NCBI GenBank assembly: GCA_016291905.1
Contig: JAEEZS010000009.1
Span: 124,001-188,000 of the forward strand
Origin: Bacteroidaceae bacterium
Lineage (GTDB): Bacteria; Bacteroidota; Bacteroidia; Bacteroidales; Bacteroidaceae
Direction of reading: 5' to 3'
DNA length: 64,000 bases
Shown here: positions 25,000 through 34,443 of the stretch, in pieces
Layout of the letters: each line of letters starts with the position of its first letter
How positions within the stretch are numbered: position 1 is the stretch's first letter
Program-made: the position numbers and the translations under genes
The notes under the pieces: generated by a model
Seen by the model: only the letters and a program-made list of their open reading frames with translations
What the model was told of the DNA's origin: nothing
Databases searched by the model: none

Positions 25000-26184
25000 C
25001 TACTCCACATAGAGCACCAACCCCTTAAGATATTCGCCTTCGGGGTGATAGATGTTGACGGGGTGGTCGGCAGGCTGATGGAGCTGGTGGAGGATGCGCA
25101 CGCTACGGCCCGACTGGGCTGCAGCAGTGAAGACAGCCGTTCGGAACTGATCTTTATTGACTGCTTGTGAGCAGCTGAAAGTGAAGAGGATTCCCCCTGG
25201 ACGGATTTTCTGGAACGCTTTGGCATTAAGGCGTCGGTAGCCCTGCAAGGCGTTGTGAAGGGCATCGCGGTGTTTCGCAAAGGCAGGCGGGTCGAGGACG
25301 ATGAGGTCATAGCCTTCGGCATCGTCACGGCCTGGCATGGTATCCAAGAATCGGAAAGCGTCCTCGGCAAAGGCCTGATGGCGAGGGTCGTCGGGGAAGT
25401 TCAACTCGACGTTGGAGCGCGTGATATCAATAGCACGGGCACTGCTATCGACGGAATGGACTAGCGCTGCCCCACCCCGCATGGCATAGAACGAGAAACC
25501 ACCCGTGTAGCAGAACATATTGAGCACACGACGTCCATGTGCGTAGGTTTCAAGCAAGGCACGGTTGTCGCGCTGATCTACAAAGAAGCCCGTCTTCTGC
25601 CCGCCCATCCAATCGACATGGAAGCGGAGGCCGTTTTCATAGGCTACATCGTCGGCTGGCCCACCCAAAAGATAACCGTTCTCGTCATGCAGCCCAGCCT
25701 TGTAGGGCAACGTGGTTTCGGACTTATAGTAGATGTTCTCCACCTTGCCGTTCATCACTTCTGCCAACGCCTCTGCAATGGCATGACGGCTAACATGCAT
25801 ACCTACGGAGTGAGCCTGCATGACAGCCGTGCTTCCATAGATGTCGATGACTAGCCCAGGAAGGTCGTCACCCTCACCATGAACAAGGCGGTAGCTATCA
25901 GTAAGGCCGAGCGTGCGACGCACATCATAGGCCACACGCAGACGGTGACGCCAGAAAGTTGCGTCGATGGGATCGGCCTCGTGGAACGTGAGAATGCGGA
26001 CGGCAATGCTGCCAATCTGCACATGTCCCCAACCGAGAAAATCGCCCCCCGCAGAAACCACGCGGACGACATCGCCTTCGTCGGGCTGCCCCTCGATATG
26101 ATGGATGGCTCCGCTGAACACCCAAGGATGGAACCGACGCAACGACTCCTCCTTTCCTTTCTTTAAGACTACGACCTTATTCAT
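25000..26184 (-). CDS. rlmI: 23S rRNA (cytosine) methyltransferase, RlmI-like
   Basis: Class I SAM-dependent RNA methyltransferase. The 394-residue product has an N-terminal PUA domain (about residues 1-75, starting VVVLKKGKEESLRRFHPWVFSGAI), a central domain (HGEGDDLPGLVIDIYG), and a Rossmann SAM domain with VLNMFCYTGGFS, SVDSS and the catalytic-region motif DPPAFAKH. The C-terminus contains a TFSCS-type cysteine motif used by m5C enzymes. Modification of 23S rRNA (C1962 in E. coli numbering) is inferred from the family. It overlaps the exonuclease gene by eight bases in a DUF5063-exonuclease-rlmI operon. Confidence 0.9.
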   Translation of the reverse strand: MNKVVVLKKGKEESLRRFHPWVFSGAIHHIEGQPDEGDVVRVVSAGGDFLGWGHVQIGSIAVRILTFHEADPIDATFWRHRLRVAYDVRRTLGLTDSYRLVHGEGDDLPGLVIDIYGSTAVMQAHSVGMHVSRHAIAEALAEVMNGKVENIYYKSETTLPYKAGLHDENGYLLGGPADDVAYENGLRFHVDWMGGQKTGFFVDQRDNRALLETYAHGRRVLNMFCYTGGFSFYAMRGGAALVHSVDSSARAIDITRSNVELNFPDDPRHQAFAEDAFRFLDTMPGRDDAEGYDLIVLDPPAFAKHRDALHNALQGYRRLNAKAFQKIRPGGILFTFSCSQAVNKDQFRTAVFTAAAQSGRSVRILHQLHQPADHPVNIYHPEGEYLKGLVLYVE

Positions 26185-26803
26185 TTTCAGTTTCTTCTTC
26201 TAACAATTGAAAGCCTTCGGCTTGGAGACGTTCAAGCTCCTCATAGATGCGTATGCAAGCCCAGGCATCGGTGGCTGCATAAAGTTTCTGGGCATCCGTC
26301 AGCACATCAGCTTCCCAGTTGCTGAGCCGCTGCGACTTGGAGATTCTTCGCCCAAAGAGTATTGCAAAGATTTTCTGAAGGCTCTGTGCCTCGAAGCCCA
26401 ACTGAGCGACATACTGCTGAAGTTCCAGATAACCGCGAGGCTCAAAGTCGCCTGCTGCATGAAGTCGTGCAAAATCGTCGCGTAACGACAATCCAATCTT
26501 AATGGGTGACGGCGATTGGAAGAATTGCTTCATGCCCTCCGTGAACCCCGTGCGAGATAGCCGAAAGAGGAAACAGGTATCGACCGTGGAAACTTGCAGA
26601 AGCGATACGCCAAACGACTGTCCTCGACGGAACGAAGGCCTTGTCTCTGTGTCAATACCGACGTAGGGTTGGTTGTTCAGGTAGGCAATGGCCTTCTCTG
26701 CCTCGCCAGCCGACTGCACCACGATAATCCGTCCGCCAAAGGCGGAAACTTCCAACTCAGCAATCTCGGCCTTGTCAATGTTACGCTTCAGTATCCTCAT
26801 CAT
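26177..26803 (-). CDS. DEDD-family 3'-5' exonuclease (RNase D-like)
   Basis: 208 residues with the DEDD exonuclease fold: VGIDTETRPSF holds the first Asp and Glu, LSLRDDFARL the middle Asp, and YAATDAWACIRIYEEL the last Asp with the DEDDy-type Tyr. It has no HRDC domain, so it is a single-domain form. Substrate could be RNA or DNA. It overlaps DUF5063 upstream by 23 bases and rlmI downstream by eight, so the three are translationally linked. Confidence 0.87.
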   Translation of the reverse strand: MMRILKRNIDKAEIAELEVSAFGGRIIVVQSAGEAEKAIAYLNNQPYVGIDTETRPSFRRGQSFGVSLLQVSTVDTCFLFRLSRTGFTEGMKQFFQSPSPIKIGLSLRDDFARLHAAGDFEPRGYLELQQYVAQLGFEAQSLQKIFAILFGRRISKSQRLSNWEADVLTDAQKLYAATDAWACIRIYEELERLQAEGFQLLEEETENE

Positions 26804-27320
26804 CCAAACTATATTTCACTTCATGTAGAGCGCGCAGGGTATTGACAAGTGTCTGTCCCCAATATGCTGCAAAGTTCTCACGACATTCTACAAGGGCGTC
26901 GTTCATCGTTTGATTGACACCCGTCCGGAATAGGCAGACGAAATTCTTGATGTCCTGCCAAATGTCTGCCAAGTCCTCAGAAACTGTCTTGCGAATGGGT
27001 GTGTCGCTGTACTTCATATCCGTCACAAAGACATCCAGGTAGTCGTCGCGATTGCCCATCACATCTGCCAGCGTTAGACGAAGCACTTCGTACTCATCCT
27101 CCGTAACAAACAGCCCAAGATCCTCATAATCAGCTATTCGCGAGCACTCAGGCAACATAATGCCTTTGAGATAAAGCAACGGAAGCAACTTGAGCAACGT
27201 ATCAACGAACTCGGCACGTGCAGCACCTTCGCTACGTTCCAGAAAGCTGCAATACTCGGCTGCAACCGTCACAAACTCCACCACATTGCGGTCAAAAATC
27301 ACTTCCGATTTGGCTGACAT
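26781..27320 (-). CDS. DUF5063 domain protein
   Basis: A 179-residue, mostly helical acidic protein: VVEFVTVAAEYCSFLE near the start, LLPLLYLKGIMLPE, and a long C-terminal helix region YWGQTLVNTLRALHEVKY. I recognise it as the DUF5063 family of Bacteroidetes, whose function is unknown. It is first in the operon with the exonuclease and rlmI, which points to a link with RNA processing, but that is inference only. The -7-like box is at 27348-27355. Confidence 0.8.
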   Translation of the reverse strand: MSAKSEVIFDRNVVEFVTVAAEYCSFLERSEGAARAEFVDTLLKLLPLLYLKGIMLPECSRIADYEDLGLFVTEDEYEVLRLTLADVMGNRDDYLDVFVTDMKYSDTPIRKTVSEDLADIWQDIKNFVCLFRTGVNQTMNDALVECRENFAAYWGQTLVNTLRALHEVKYSLDDEDTEA

Positions 27321-27347
27321 CTTCGAATAGCATCTCTAAACAGGGTG

Positions 27348-27355
27348 CAAATATA
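27348..27355 (-). promoter_or_regulatory. -7 box of DUF5063-exonuclease-rlmI operon
   Basis: Minus strand reads TATATTTG, 27 bases upstream of the DUF5063 ATG. The -33 element is weak (TTTTCGG around 27373-27379). Confidence 0.45.
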
Positions 27356-27461
27356 ACCTATTCGTTTCGATTCCGAAAACAGAAAGTGAAAAAACTGTTA
27401 TTTTAGTCTAATGCATGATTATTTTTCCCTAACTTTTATCAATTAATCCGCCAGAAAGTGC

Positions 27462-27469
27462 TACCTTTG
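27462..27469 (+). promoter_or_regulatory. -7 box of ftsK operon
   Basis: TACCTTTG, 23 bases before the ftsK ATG. No clear -33 TTTG at 19-20 bases. Confidence 0.5.
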
Positions 27470-27492
27470 CAACCAAATGTGGTTTTTAGAAA

Positions 27493-29919
27493 ATGGCGAA
27501 GAAAAAAACGAACAATAAGCCGTCCGCCAAAACGCCAAAGACATCTTGGTTCTCGCGGATGTGGCAAACTCTCACAAGTGACAAAGCGCTGTTCATCACA
27601 GGACTTCTGCTTTTGCTGATCAGCCTTTACATGGCGCTCTCATTTGCCTCGTACATCCTCAGCAGCGGAGGCATCGACCAAAGCATCCTTGAGGCTGATG
27701 GAGCCGCTGCCGACTATAGCAACATGGGTGGTAAGCGGGGCGCATGGATAGCCGAAGTACTCATCAACCGTAGTTTCGGCGTTACGGCCTGCATCATCCC
27801 TGTCCTGCTTGCCGTCTATGGTCTTCAGTTGATGCGCATCCGCAAGGAGGGCTTCAAACTGGTGCGTTGGACCATCATCTGTTGCTCGTTGCTCATTTGG
27901 GGGTCGGTGTTCACCAACGTCACCTTCGGCAACCAGACCGAGCACATGAGCTATTACATAGGAGGCTGGCACGGCAAGTTTGTTACTGAATGGCTCACGA
28001 ACCAGATCGGCTTGACAGGGGTTTTCATCGCCTTGCTTATCACCGCAATCCTTTTCTGTATTTACTTAACCAACGATACCATTACATTTATACGCAAGCT
28101 GTTCCATCCGAGTTCGTTCCTACCGGGAAAAGATGAAGAGGAGAAAAGCGTGACATCAGAGGAAGACTACCAGACGAACAAGTTTCAGACTTCAGTTGAA
28201 AGTCCGATAAAAGAAGAATCGAGTACCGAGGCATTATCTGACAGTCTGCAGTCTGATAGTCTGCAGTCTATAAAGGAGCCTGTATCCGATGAGGAGGAAG
28301 AGGAATTCGTCGAGGGACGCCCCACGAGCGACAAGCCGGGTTTCAATGTTACCGCCGCTTCAGAGACGGAAAAAGTGAAAGCATTGGAGCACGAAGAAGT
28401 GGAGAAAGGTCCCTACGACCCGAAAAAAGACCTTTCACGTTACAAATACCCCACGCTTGACTTGCTGAACAAGGGTGGCGATGACATCATTTCCATTGAC
28501 AAAGAGGAGCAAGACAGAAACTACCACGATATTACCGAGACGCTGCGCTCCTTCGGCATCGAAATCAGCAGTATTAAGGGTACCGTGGGACCTACCATCA
28601 CGCTCTATGAAATCACGCCTGCCCCAGGCGTCAAAATCAGTCGCATCAAAAATCTTGAAGAAGACATCGCCCTCAGCCTGAAAGCACTTGGTATCCGTAT
28701 CATTGCTCCCATGCCTGGACGTGGCACCATCGGCATCGAGGTGCCTAACCGCAAGGCTCAAACCGTGTCTATGTACTCCGTGCTTGCCAGCAAGAAGTTC
28801 CAGGATTGCGACTACTCCCTCCCCGTTGCCATTGGTAAGACTATCACCAACGAGGTTTTTACCTTCGACCTTGCCAAGGCGCCTCACTTGCTTGTGGCTG
28901 GTGCTACAGGACAAGGTAAATCCGTCGGCCTCAACGCCATCATCACCTCGTTGCTTTTCAAGAAACATCCTGCCGAGTTAAAGCTGGTGCTCGTTGACCC
29001 GAAAAAGGTGGAACTTAGCATCTATAACACCATCGACCATCACTTCCTTGCGAAGCTTGAGGACGAGGAAGAAGCCATCATTACCGACGTGGACAAGGTC
29101 GTCCGTACGCTCAAATCGCTCTGCAAGGAGATGGACGACCGTTACGACCTGCTGAAGGCAGCCGGCGTACGAGGAATCAAGGAATATAATGAGAAATTCA
29201 AGAACCGCCAGCTCAATCCCAAGCAGGGACATCGTTTCCTGCCCTATATCGTGGTGGTGATTGACGAATACGGCGACCTTATCATGACAGCCGGTAAAGC
29301 CGTCGAACTACCTATTTGTCGCATTGCCCAGTTGGCCCGTGCCGTCGGCATGCACATGATTATTGCTACGCAACGTCCTACGGCCAACATCATCACCGGT
29401 ACCATCAAAGCCAACTTCCCCACACGTATTGCTTTCAAAGTGATGTCGCCCATCGACTCGCGCGTCATTCTGGAGCGCACAGGAGCCAACAACCTTGTCG
29501 GACGCGGCGACATGCTTTATCTTGGTACGGGAGACCCTGTCCGTATCCAATGTGCATTTGTCGATACACCTGAGGTGGAACGTATTGGTGAGTATATTCA
29601 CAAGCAACAAGGCTATCCGATGGTATTCCCGTTGCCTGAAGTGGTTGAGGAAAGTGAGGGCGGTCCTTCCGATGATTTCGACGCCGGACATCTCGACCCG
29701 CTTTTCGAAGAAGCAGCCCAGCTGGTCGTCAGCCGTCAACAAGGTTCCACCAGCACCATCCAGCGCCAGTTTGCCATTGGCTACAACCGCGCCGGACGTA
29801 TCATGGACCAATTGGAACAGGCAGGTATTGTCGGACCCGCTCAAGGAAGTAAGCCCCGTCAGGTGCTCTGTCAAGATATCCTTGAACTTGCGAGCAAAAT
29901 TGCCAACTTGAAAGAATAA
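27493..29919 (+). CDS. ftsK: DNA translocase FtsK/SpoIIIE
   Basis: Pumps chromosomal DNA through the division septum and aids dimer resolution. The 808-residue product has four to five N-terminal transmembrane segments (about residues 30-205), an acidic linker (about 215-310), an alpha/beta motor domain with Walker A GATGQGKSVG (about 470-480), VIDEYGDLIMTA and ATQRPTANIITG, and a C-terminal winged-helix gamma domain (GYNRAGRIMDQLEQAGIVGP). The linker carries a short repeat, SDSLQSDSLQS (nt 28240-28271). It is first of ftsK-lolA-trxB. Confidence 0.97.
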   Translation: MAKKKTNNKPSAKTPKTSWFSRMWQTLTSDKALFITGLLLLLISLYMALSFASYILSSGGIDQSILEADGAAADYSNMGGKRGAWIAEVLINRSFGVTACIIPVLLAVYGLQLMRIRKEGFKLVRWTIICCSLLIWGSVFTNVTFGNQTEHMSYYIGGWHGKFVTEWLTNQIGLTGVFIALLITAILFCIYLTNDTITFIRKLFHPSSFLPGKDEEEKSVTSEEDYQTNKFQTSVESPIKEESSTEALSDSLQSDSLQSIKEPVSDEEEEEFVEGRPTSDKPGFNVTAASETEKVKALEHEEVEKGPYDPKKDLSRYKYPTLDLLNKGGDDIISIDKEEQDRNYHDITETLRSFGIEISSIKGTVGPTITLYEITPAPGVKISRIKNLEEDIALSLKALGIRIIAPMPGRGTIGIEVPNRKAQTVSMYSVLASKKFQDCDYSLPVAIGKTITNEVFTFDLAKAPHLLVAGATGQGKSVGLNAIITSLLFKKHPAELKLVLVDPKKVELSIYNTIDHHFLAKLEDEEEAIITDVDKVVRTLKSLCKEMDDRYDLLKAAGVRGIKEYNEKFKNRQLNPKQGHRFLPYIVVVIDEYGDLIMTAGKAVELPICRIAQLARAVGMHMIIATQRPTANIITGTIKANFPTRIAFKVMSPIDSRVILERTGANNLVGRGDMLYLGTGDPVRIQCAFVDTPEVERIGEYIHKQQGYPMVFPLPEVVEESEGGPSDDFDAGHLDPLFEEAAQLVVSRQQGSTSTIQRQFAIGYNRAGRIMDQLEQAGIVGPAQGSKPRQVLCQDILELASKIANLKE

Positions 29920-29941
29920 TTCACAATTAAAACATAAGATT

Positions 29942-30550
29942 ATGAAAAAGATCATTATTGCATTTGCAGCACTCTTTTTGAGTATAGCCTCTTTCGCACA
30001 AAGCGACAACGAAACCACAGCGCTTCTTGAAAAAGCCATCGCCCAATTTGAAAAAGGTGGTGTGGAACTGAACGGAATTGTCCACTTCGGTGACGGTGCA
30101 TTTGCCCTTACCATAAAGATGGACCATGAGCGTTTCCATGCAAAAGTGGCTGACTTCGCCCTCTGGTTCGACAAAAAGACCCAGTGGTTCCTGCGTTCTG
30201 GCGAGATTTACATCTCCGAACCTTCAGACCAAGAGCAGATGGCTATGAACCCCTACTTGCTCATGAAGAACGCCCAAGAGTATTTCAACATTCGTAGCAT
30301 AGACAAAATGCAACTTCCCAAAGATGCCGTTGCCGGCTTACAAATCTCGCCCCGCAACTATTCTGAATTGGAAAATGCCAAGTTCTTTTTTGACAAAGAC
30401 AACCGTCCTGTTTCCCTGAAAGCCACTCTGCAGGGGGGAAACTATGCGGAAGTTGAGTTCACCTCTTTCAAGAATGGCCTTAAGTACAAGGATAGCGATT
30501 TTGTTTGCGACCCCAAGAACTTCGATGCCGAAATCATTGACATGAGATAA
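29942..30550 (+). CDS. LolA-like outer-membrane lipoprotein carrier protein
   Basis: 202 residues with a signal peptide (MKKIIIAFAALFLSIASFAQ). The mature part has the LolA-type half-barrel pattern: GGVELNGIVHFGDGAFALTIKM, RFHAKVADFALWFDKKTQWFL, and late strands FFFDKDNRPVSLKATLQG. Such proteins shuttle lipoproteins across the periplasm. The position between ftsK and trxB is, as far as I recall, common in Bacteroides-type genomes. It starts 22 bases after ftsK and ends one base before trxB. Confidence 0.82.
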   Translation: MKKIIIAFAALFLSIASFAQSDNETTALLEKAIAQFEKGGVELNGIVHFGDGAFALTIKMDHERFHAKVADFALWFDKKTQWFLRSGEIYISEPSDQEQMAMNPYLLMKNAQEYFNIRSIDKMQLPKDAVAGLQISPRNYSELENAKFFFDKDNRPVSLKATLQGGNYAEVEFTSFKNGLKYKDSDFVCDPKNFDAEIIDMR

Positions 30551-30551
30551 T

Positions 30552-31493
30552 ATGGAAAAAACGAAATGCCTCATCATAGGCTCTGGCCCAGCCGGATATA
30601 CCGCAGCTATCTATACAGGGCGTGCGAACATCCCCTCCTTACTCTATGAAGGCTTGCAGCCTGGGGGGCAGCTCACCACAACTACGGAAGTGGAAAACTT
30701 CCCCGGCTATCCCGAGGGTGTGGATGGTACACAGATGATGGAAGACCTGCGTCGGCAGGCTCTCCGTTTCGGCTGCGAGATGCGTAGTGGTATGGCTGTA
30801 AAAGCGGATCTTTCGGAAGCTCCCTATCACGTCACCATCGAAGACGGCACTGTGATTGAAGCCGATACTATCATTATCGCTACTGGCGCTACAGCCAAAT
30901 ACCTCGGGCTAGAGGATGAAAAGAAATACGCCGGCATGGGGGTCAGCGCCTGCGCCACCTGCGACGGATTCTTCTACCGCCGCAAGACCGTTGCCGTAGT
31001 GGGCGGCGGCGACACGGCCTGCGAAGAGGCTTCTTATCTGGCCGGATTAGCGGCAAAGGTATATCTCGTTGTACGCAAGAACTACCTCCGCGCCTCGGAA
31101 ATCATGCAACAGCGTGTGTTTGACAATCCGAAGATTGAAGTTCTCTTTGAGCATAATGTGGAAGGACTCTACGGCACAGACGGCGTAGAGGGTGCCCATC
31201 TTGTCAAACGCCTTGGCCAGCCCGACGAGAGCCACTATGACCTTGCCATCGACGGATTGTTCCTTGCTATCGGACATCGTCCTAACAGCGACATCTTCCG
31301 TCCCTATGTCAAAACCGACGAGACCGGCTATATCCTCACCGAGGCAGGCACGCCTCGCACGGGAATACCGGGCGTTTTTGCCGCAGGAGATGTCTGTGAC
31401 CCGCACTACCGCCAAGCCATTATTGCTGCTGGCAGCGGAGCCAAAGCCGGGCTTGAGGTTGACCGTTATCTTTCCGCAAAAGGATTGAAATAA
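30552..31493 (+). CDS. trxB: Thioredoxin reductase
   Basis: FAD/NADPH enzyme that reduces thioredoxin. The 313-residue product has the N-terminal FAD motif GSGPAGYTAAIYTGRA, the redox pair CATC (Cys134 and Cys137) in SACATCDGFFY, the NADPH Rossmann motif VVGGGDTACEEA and the second FAD motif FAAGDVCDP. Length is standard. It begins one base after lolA. Confidence 0.97.
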   Translation: MEKTKCLIIGSGPAGYTAAIYTGRANIPSLLYEGLQPGGQLTTTTEVENFPGYPEGVDGTQMMEDLRRQALRFGCEMRSGMAVKADLSEAPYHVTIEDGTVIEADTIIIATGATAKYLGLEDEKKYAGMGVSACATCDGFFYRRKTVAVVGGGDTACEEASYLAGLAAKVYLVVRKNYLRASEIMQQRVFDNPKIEVLFEHNVEGLYGTDGVEGAHLVKRLGQPDESHYDLAIDGLFLAIGHRPNSDIFRPYVKTDETGYILTEAGTPRTGIPGVFAAGDVCDPHYRQAIIAAGSGAKAGLEVDRYLSAKGLK

Positions 31494-31578
31494 AAAAAAC
31501 GTCGTCCTTTGAATCTTTTTGGCTGTTTTTTTCGTCTAACATTAGATTCTATAAACATTACTTAAATACAATTCAAAA

Positions 31579-34410
31579 ATGAAGAAACTTTTTCTGGTTG
31601 CAGCCCTTTTCTTTGGGTTTGCAGTAAGTGTTTCAGCGCAAGGTCAAATGCCTCCAATTCCCGTTGACCCGCAAGTACGAATCGGCCATCTCGACAACGG
31701 CCTTACCTATTACATCCGTCATAACGAGGAGCCTAAAAACCAAGTCCACTTCTACATTGCTCAGAAGGTAGGTTCCATCCTTGAGGAGGAAGATCAGCGC
31801 GGTCTTGCCCACTTCCTGGAGCACATGTGCTTCAACGGCAGCGAGCACTTCAAAGGTAATGGTGTGGTGAAGTTCTGCGAGAAAATTGGCGTGCAGTTCG
31901 GTGCCGACCTCAATGCCTACACCAGTATTGACGAGACTGTCTATAACATTGACAATGTCCCCACCACTGACCCGATGAACATCGACTCGTGCCTCTACAT
32001 CCTCTACGACTGGGCCAACGGCCTACTGCTGGCTGACAATGACATCGACCATGAGCGTGGTGTCATCCACGAGGAATGGCGGAGCCGCAACAACGCTCAG
32101 ATGCGTATGTATGAGCAGCTCCTCCCCAAAATCTATCCGGGCAACCGCTACGGCGAACGCATGCCTATTGGCCTTATGAGCGTAGTGGATAACTTCCCCT
32201 ACAAAGCGCTGCGTGACTACTACGAGAAGTGGTATCGCCCCGACCAGCAGGGAATCGTTGTCGTGGGTGACATTAACGTGGACGAAGTCGAGGGCAAAAT
32301 CAAGAAGATTTTCAGCCCCATTGAAATGCCCGAAAATGCAGCCGAACGTTTCTACGTGCCCATTGAAGACAACGATGAGCCCATCATTGCAATGGCCAAG
32401 GACAAGGAGATGCAGACGGCTATTACCTATATTTTTAAAAAGCACGAGGCTTTCCCCAACGAAATGAAAGGCGACATGAGCTACCTCATCACCATGTATG
32501 CCCTTAATATGGCCGACAATATGATTGCCACCCGTATGAATGAGATTACCATGCAGGCTGAGCCCCCCTTTATTCAGGGACAGATTGGCTTCCACGACGA
32601 TTTCTTTCTGTCAAAGACCAAGAGTGCTATTTCCGGCGTTGCTGTTACTACGGAAGAGGGACTGACTAAGGGAGCTGCTGCTGTGTATCGCGAGATACTG
32701 CGTGCTGTCCGCCACGGCTTTACCGCCAGCGAGTACGAGCGTGCCCGTGCTGAGTATCTCACTCATCTGGAGAGCAGCTACAACGAGCGTGAAAAGACGA
32801 AGAGCGTCACTTACTGCAGCCAGTATGTCCGCCACTTCATTGACAACGAGCCCATCCCAGGCATCGAAAACCGCTTCACCCTGATTAACCAGATTGCACC
32901 GAATATCCCCGTTGAAGCCATCAACCAGATTCTCGGCCAACTGATGGACGACCATAACCTCGTGGTAGCCTGCATGTTGCCCGACAAGGAGGGTGTCACC
33001 TACCCCACCGAAGCCGAACTGGCAAAAGTGCTTGCTGACGTCGAAGCAGAGGAGATTGCTCCCTACGAGGACAAAGTCAGCGACGAACCGCTCATCTCCG
33101 CCACGCTGAAGCCCGGTAAGGTGAAGAAGGTTAAAGAGGACAAGTACGGTTATAAGAAGTTCACCCTCTCTAACGGTGCTACCGTCTATCTGAAGCCCAC
33201 CGACTTCAAGGCTGACGAAATACACATGATGGTTTGGAGCAAGGGTGGTCAATCGCTCTACGACGAAAGTGAATACATCACTCTTGGCCAGTGCGACGAT
33301 GTGGTGACCCTCGGCGGTGTTGGTAACTTCAGTGCTACTGAACTGCAGAAAGCCCTTGCCGGCAAGAAGGTTTCACTCAACACTTCCATCAGCAGCTACA
33401 ACGAAAGCATGACTGGACGCACCACACCGAAGGACTTCGAGACGCTGCTCCAACTCACGTGGCTCCGCTTCACCTCTCCGCGTCAGGACATGGAGGCTTA
33501 CCAGTCATACATCAACCGCAGCAAGGCCTCGTTGCAGAATCAGGAACTCAACCCCATGAGCGCTCTGCAGGATACCATTGCCAGCACACTCTACGACAAC
33601 AAGCCCCGCTCGCTCCGCATGAAAGCCTGGATGCTCGACGAAATCAACTACGACCGAGCCATGCAGATCTATAAGGAGCGTTTTGCAGGTGCAGCCGACT
33701 TTGTTTTCGCCTTCACCGGCAACATTGACGAAGCCACTGCCCTTCCCCTCATCCAGAAATACATCGGAAGCCTGCCGAAGGGAAAGAAGAAGGAAAATTG
33801 GAAGGACATGCACATGGACATCAAGCCCGGCAAGATCAGCAACATCTTCGACAAAGAAATGGAAGTGCCACAGGCCACTTATCTGCAGGTGATGGATGGC
33901 GACATCGAATACAATTTGAAGAACGAACTCGCCTTTGACTTCGCTGGACAAATCCTTGACATCATCTACACGGAGGAAATCCGCGAAAAGGAAGGCGGCA
34001 CCTATGGTGTCAGCGTTATGTCACAAATCAACAGAGTGCCGAAGAACCGCGCCACCATGCAGATTGTCTTCCAATGCGACCCCGACCGTCGTGAGTACCT
34101 CGGAGGCCGCGTGAAGGAAATCTTGGCTCAGTTTGCTGAGGAAGGTCCTTCGGAGGAGAACTTGGCCAAAGTGAAAGAAGTGACACTAAAGCGCTATCAA
34201 GAAAGCCTACGCGATAATGGTTACTGGACCAGTCAACTTATCCACTGGATTGATTCCGGCAAGGACAACGTCACAGACTTCGAGCAGACCGTCAACGGCA
34301 TCACCGCTGAGGATGTTCGCCTCGCCGTGAAGAACCTTATTGCTCAGGGCAACGACATTGAAATCGTCATGTCGGGCAAAGTCAAGGCCGGTGCTGAGAA
34401 AAGCGAATAA
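31579..34410 (+). CDS. Secreted M16-family zinc peptidase (two-domain, insulinase-like)
   Basis: 943 residues with a signal peptide (MKKLFLVAALFFGFAVSVSAQ). The inverted zinc motif HFLEH (His78, Glu81, His82) sits in LAHFLEHMCFNGSEHFKG and is followed by the third ligand region ETVYNID. The second M16 half (about residues 510-930) is the non-catalytic clam-shell partner. Predicted periplasmic peptidase for large peptides. It heads a run of seven closely spaced plus-strand genes, 33 bases before the DUF5687 gene. Confidence 0.93.
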   Translation: MKKLFLVAALFFGFAVSVSAQGQMPPIPVDPQVRIGHLDNGLTYYIRHNEEPKNQVHFYIAQKVGSILEEEDQRGLAHFLEHMCFNGSEHFKGNGVVKFCEKIGVQFGADLNAYTSIDETVYNIDNVPTTDPMNIDSCLYILYDWANGLLLADNDIDHERGVIHEEWRSRNNAQMRMYEQLLPKIYPGNRYGERMPIGLMSVVDNFPYKALRDYYEKWYRPDQQGIVVVGDINVDEVEGKIKKIFSPIEMPENAAERFYVPIEDNDEPIIAMAKDKEMQTAITYIFKKHEAFPNEMKGDMSYLITMYALNMADNMIATRMNEITMQAEPPFIQGQIGFHDDFFLSKTKSAISGVAVTTEEGLTKGAAAVYREILRAVRHGFTASEYERARAEYLTHLESSYNEREKTKSVTYCSQYVRHFIDNEPIPGIENRFTLINQIAPNIPVEAINQILGQLMDDHNLVVACMLPDKEGVTYPTEAELAKVLADVEAEEIAPYEDKVSDEPLISATLKPGKVKKVKEDKYGYKKFTLSNGATVYLKPTDFKADEIHMMVWSKGGQSLYDESEYITLGQCDDVVTLGGVGNFSATELQKALAGKKVSLNTSISSYNESMTGRTTPKDFETLLQLTWLRFTSPRQDMEAYQSYINRSKASLQNQELNPMSALQDTIASTLYDNKPRSLRMKAWMLDEINYDRAMQIYKERFAGAADFVFAFTGNIDEATALPLIQKYIGSLPKGKKKENWKDMHMDIKPGKISNIFDKEMEVPQATYLQVMDGDIEYNLKNELAFDFAGQILDIIYTEEIREKEGGTYGVSVMSQINRVPKNRATMQIVFQCDPDRREYLGGRVKEILAQFAEEGPSEENLAKVKEVTLKRYQESLRDNGYWTSQLIHWIDSGKDNVTDFEQTVNGITAEDVRLAVKNLIAQGNDIEIVMSGKVKAGAEKSE

Positions 34411-34443
34411 GAAAAAAACGAAATATCCCTTTGTTCCACGTCA

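Noticed and set aside
24803..25012. 69-codon frame across array B as a gene
   Set aside because: It is explained by the 21-base repeat period and overlaps the end of rlmI; kept only as a hypothesis in the findings.
28240..28271. FtsK linker repeat (SDSLQSDSLQS) as a mobile element
   Set aside because: Short, in-frame and in a variable linker; ordinary repeat expansion is enough.
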